From NCBI GenBank assembly GCA_012521315.1, contig JAAYMP010000205.1, positions 1-16,974 of the forward strand: a stretch of DNA of 16,974 nt, read 5' to 3'. Both the position numbers and the translations under genes were made by a program. Within the stretch, counting starts at the first letter, position 1. Each line of letters starts with the position of its first letter. Below, in pieces: positions 15,064 through 16,974 of the stretch. Origin of the DNA: Bacillota bacterium (GTDB lineage: Bacteria; Bacillota; UBA4882; UBA10575). The notes under the pieces are model-generated. The model ran no database searches, had not been told where the DNA came from, and worked only from the letters and a program-made list of their open reading frames with translations.

Positions 15064-15355
15064 GACAATCCACCTCCAAATATAATCCAAAATAACTCAA
15101 TACAATCCAGTCTCCTTAAACAGAGGATAACGGGTATAAATAGCGTGATTCGTTAAAAAGCCGGACATCCCTGCCGTCGCTTTTTGGCGAACCCTGTTAA
15201 AATTGGCGGTTTTAGAAGATTTCTCCACCGCATGACTTAGACAATCCAGTGATAAATACCTTCTAAAATTCCGGTAAAATCATTGGGGGGGCAGGATTAG
15301 GTCAAGGCCAAAGAGAAATGTTGCCTTACGAACAGTTCAACTGGGGGTGAACGGC
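15064..15355. other. Divergent intergenic region between lon and the UPF0182 gene
   Basis: This 292-bp region must hold the promoters of both divergent genes, but no box pair with acceptable spacing was found on either strand. It does contain a terminator-like hairpin (15155-15185), a 9-bp inverted repeat TTTTAGAAG/CTTCTAAAA (15210-15218 and 15260-15268), and a 10-bp direct repeat ACAATCCAGT (15102-15111 and 15241-15250). Confidence 0.5.
15155..15185. terminator. Terminator-like hairpin in the lon leader/divergent region
   Basis: AAAAAGC (15155-15161) and GCTTTTT (15179-15185) are perfect inverted arms, with CGG/CCG able to extend the stem beside a 2-nt bulge. The A and T tracts make it resemble a bidirectional Rho-independent terminator. 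Its place about 90 bp upstream of lon, with no gene ending here, leaves its role open: attenuator, insulator or chance. Confidence 0.35.
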
Positions 15356-16974
15356 ATGAAGAAAAAAGTGGTTTTCCTCCTGGTCCTGCTCCTCCTGGGT
15401 GGAGGTGCGCTCTTTTTTTTCTTCTCCCACCAATTGGTTACATGGCTATGGTACCGGAGCCTCAGCGCTTTGCCGCAGTTTTGGGTTCCGCTCCTGACCA
15501 AACTGGGGATCCGTTTGGGGCTGGGGCTTTTCTGTTTTGGTTTTCTCTTCCTGAATCTCCAGCAAACGAAGAAAGCCTTTTTTCAACTGCAGACCGCGGT
15601 GAAATTTACCCCGCGGCGTCATTTCATGTTAAGCGCCGTCACCGCCTTTGTCTTAACCGTCTTTTTGCTGCCCGGGGCGGCCCCCGACTGGACCGTGGTC
15701 CAACAGTACCTACACCGCACCGCTTTTGGGGTAACCGACCCCATCTTCCATCTTGACCTCGGTTTCTATCTCTTTGCCTATCCCTTTTACCAGCGGCTGA
15801 TCGTCACCCTTTTAGGCTTAATTATTCTGACGATCCTCGGCGTAACCCTGTTTTACGTCCTTGCCCAAGCTTACTGGTATCAGGACCGCCAGTTCCAGTT
15901 TTGGCCCCGCGCCCGGGTTCACCTGACGCTCTTGGGCGTCCTCTTCTTCCTGCTCAAAGCGGCCGATTATTTCCTCAGCCGTTGCGGCTTGCTCTTCGAG
16001 GAAAAGCCCTTATTAACCGGGGTGGACTATACCACCCACCACATCCGGATCCTCGGCTACAACCTCATGGTGTTCGTCGCGGTCCTGACGGCCATTCTCC
16101 TGTTGTTGACGCTTTTCAAAGCAAAACCGCGCCGGTTGCTCATCGGCAGCCTCGGGTTGTGGTTGTGCTCCTTACTCCTTTTCCTGCTGGTGCTCCCGCC
16201 GCTTGTCGAAACGGTGCTGGTCAAACCCAACCAGTTTATTATGGAGGAACCCTATTTGGAGCACCATCTCCGGTTAACCCGGTTCGGGTTCGGCCTTGAC
16301 CGTATTGAAGTTAAGCCCTACGCCCTGGCTCCGGAAGCCGACCCGGCGGTTCTGGATCCCGACCATCCTTCCCTGGCCAATCTGCGGATCTGGGACTGGC
16401 GACCACTCCTGCCCGCCTACAACCAACTGCAATCATTCCGTTCCTACTATGCCTTCCACGACATTGATCTGGACCGTTACCCGACGCCCCATGGGCAGAA
16501 ACAGGTCATGATCGCCGCCCGGGAGCTTGACCCCACGAAAATCGACCGGAACTGGCTGAACCGGCACCTGGTTTATACCCACGGTTATGGTCTGGCGATG
16601 AACGCGGTCAACCAGGCCAATAACGTGGGACAACCGCTTTTTTTGGTCAAGGATATTCCCCCGGTCGTGGACGGCTCCCTCCCCGCCCTGGAACTGACCC
16701 GTCCCCAGATTTACTTCGGCGAGGGCCAAGATTCCTACGCGATCGTCCGGACGCGCGAAAAGGAGTTCGACTATCCGGCCACCGGCGGCGAGAATGTAAC
16801 CACCACTTACCAAGGGCGGGACGGGATCTCCCTCCGGCGCTGGTTATCCCGGCTCCTTATGGCGGTGGAGCTTGGCGACCGCAACCTCATCCTCTCCGGG
16901 TATATCCGGGGGGAGAGCAAAATCCTCTTGTACCGCAACATTAAGGAGCGGGTAGCTAAGCTGGCCCCCTTCCT
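15356..16974 (+). CDS. UPF0182 (COG1615) integral membrane protein, truncated by the window edge
   Basis: The ATG at 15356 follows GGGGGTGA by 5 nt and opens a frame that continues without a stop to the window end, giving 539 complete codons of a protein that is normally about 900 residues. The N-terminus has seven predicted membrane segments (about 5-24, 47-67, 90-107, 146-170, 188-206, 232-254 and 261-281), followed by a large soluble, probably extracytoplasmic, domain. Recognisable UPF0182 motifs are FGVTDPIFHLDLGFYLF (124-140), LRIWDWRPLLPAYNQL (343-358), NRHLVYTHGYG (402-412), LVKDIPP (430-436), QIYFGEG (451-457), KEFDYP (469-474) and ESKILLYRNIKERV (520-533). The family is conserved in many Firmicutes, Actinobacteria and Cyanobacteria, but its function is not established. 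It is divergent from lon and the only plus-strand gene here. Confidence 0.92.
   Translation, partial: MKKKVVFLLVLLLLGGGALFFFFSHQLVTWLWYRSLSALPQFWVPLLTKLGIRLGLGLFCFGFLFLNLQQTKKAFFQLQTAVKFTPRRHFMLSAVTAFVLTVFLLPGAAPDWTVVQQYLHRTAFGVTDPIFHLDLGFYLFAYPFYQRLIVTLLGLIILTILGVTLFYVLAQAYWYQDRQFQFWPRARVHLTLLGVLFFLLKAADYFLSRCGLLFEEKPLLTGVDYTTHHIRILGYNLMVFVAVLTAILLLLTLFKAKPRRLLIGSLGLWLCSLLLFLLVLPPLVETVLVKPNQFIMEEPYLEHHLRLTRFGFGLDRIEVKPYALAPEADPAVLDPDHPSLANLRIWDWRPLLPAYNQLQSFRSYYAFHDIDLDRYPTPHGQKQVMIAARELDPTKIDRNWLNRHLVYTHGYGLAMNAVNQANNVGQPLFLVKDIPPVVDGSLPALELTRPQIYFGEGQDSYAIVRTREKEFDYPATGGENVTTTYQGRDGISLRRWLSRLLMAVELGDRNLILSGYIRGESKILLYRNIKERVAKLAPF

Noticed and set aside
15282..15309. Minus-strand promoter TTGACC-17-TGATTT for lon
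   Set aside because: The -10 element matches the consensus at only two of six positions.
16433..16813. A 126-codon minus-strand open frame at the right edge
   Set aside because: It is antisense to the conserved UPF0182 soluble domain and has no recognisable features.
1..16974. CRISPR arrays, insertion sequences, prophage genes or att sites
   Set aside because: No regularly spaced repeats, transposase or integrase motifs were seen; the tRNA-Gly is intact with no nearby repeat of its 3' end.

Overview
The window looks like a chromosomal segment of a Firmicutes (Bacillota)-type bacterium of medium to moderately high GC. MutS2 with a C-terminal Smr domain, a LonA protease, a UPF0182 membrane protein, YesM/YesN-type two-component proteins, strong AGGAGG-type ribosome sites and a tRNA gene with encoded CCA all fit this. 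Two observations suggest a diderm (outer-membrane-bearing) lineage: a small signal-peptide beta-barrel-like protein ending in an aromatic residue (9679-10179), and two sugar-binding proteins with no lipobox cysteine. Diderm Firmicutes such as Hydrogenispora/Limnochordia-like or Halanaerobiia-like lineages would fit, but the assignment is inference.

Layout. At the left edge is tRNA-Gly(GCC) on the minus strand with its own promoter. From 9161 down to 202, six genes all read on the minus strand with mostly short gaps: a methyl-accepting chemotaxis protein; a YtfQ-like (galactofuranose-type) substrate-binding protein; a sensor-only membrane protein that is a paralogue of the chemoreceptor's sensor half; a second periplasmic sugar-binding protein; a YesM-type histidine kinase (ATGA overlap with the preceding gene); and a YesN/AraC-type response regulator, followed at once by a terminator. 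No ABC ATPase or permease is present. The best reading is a sugar-sensing signalling operon that feeds both chemotaxis (binding protein plus MCP) and transcription (binding protein plus kinase plus regulator), with an unusual Cache-only protein in the middle.

The 9162-9678 stretch is mostly AT-rich intergenic DNA. It holds one doubtful 71-codon ORF and two terminator-like hairpins that close the upstream outer-membrane-protein gene. That gene (9679-10179) has a clear sigma-A-type promoter but no visible Shine-Dalgarno sequence.

From 10259 to 15063 lie two housekeeping genes on the minus strand, lon then mutS2, which look more GC-rich than the signalling cluster. A 292-bp divergent region (15064-15355) with a terminator-like hairpin and an inverted repeat separates lon from a UPF0182 family gene on the plus strand, which runs off the right edge.

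Several starts were moved inward from the longest possible reading frame because a strong ribosome site precedes an internal start codon: 9161 (MCP), 5893 (sensor), 4647 (second binding protein, GTG), 3646 (kinase, ATGA overlap), 15063 (lon) and 10179 (outer-membrane protein).
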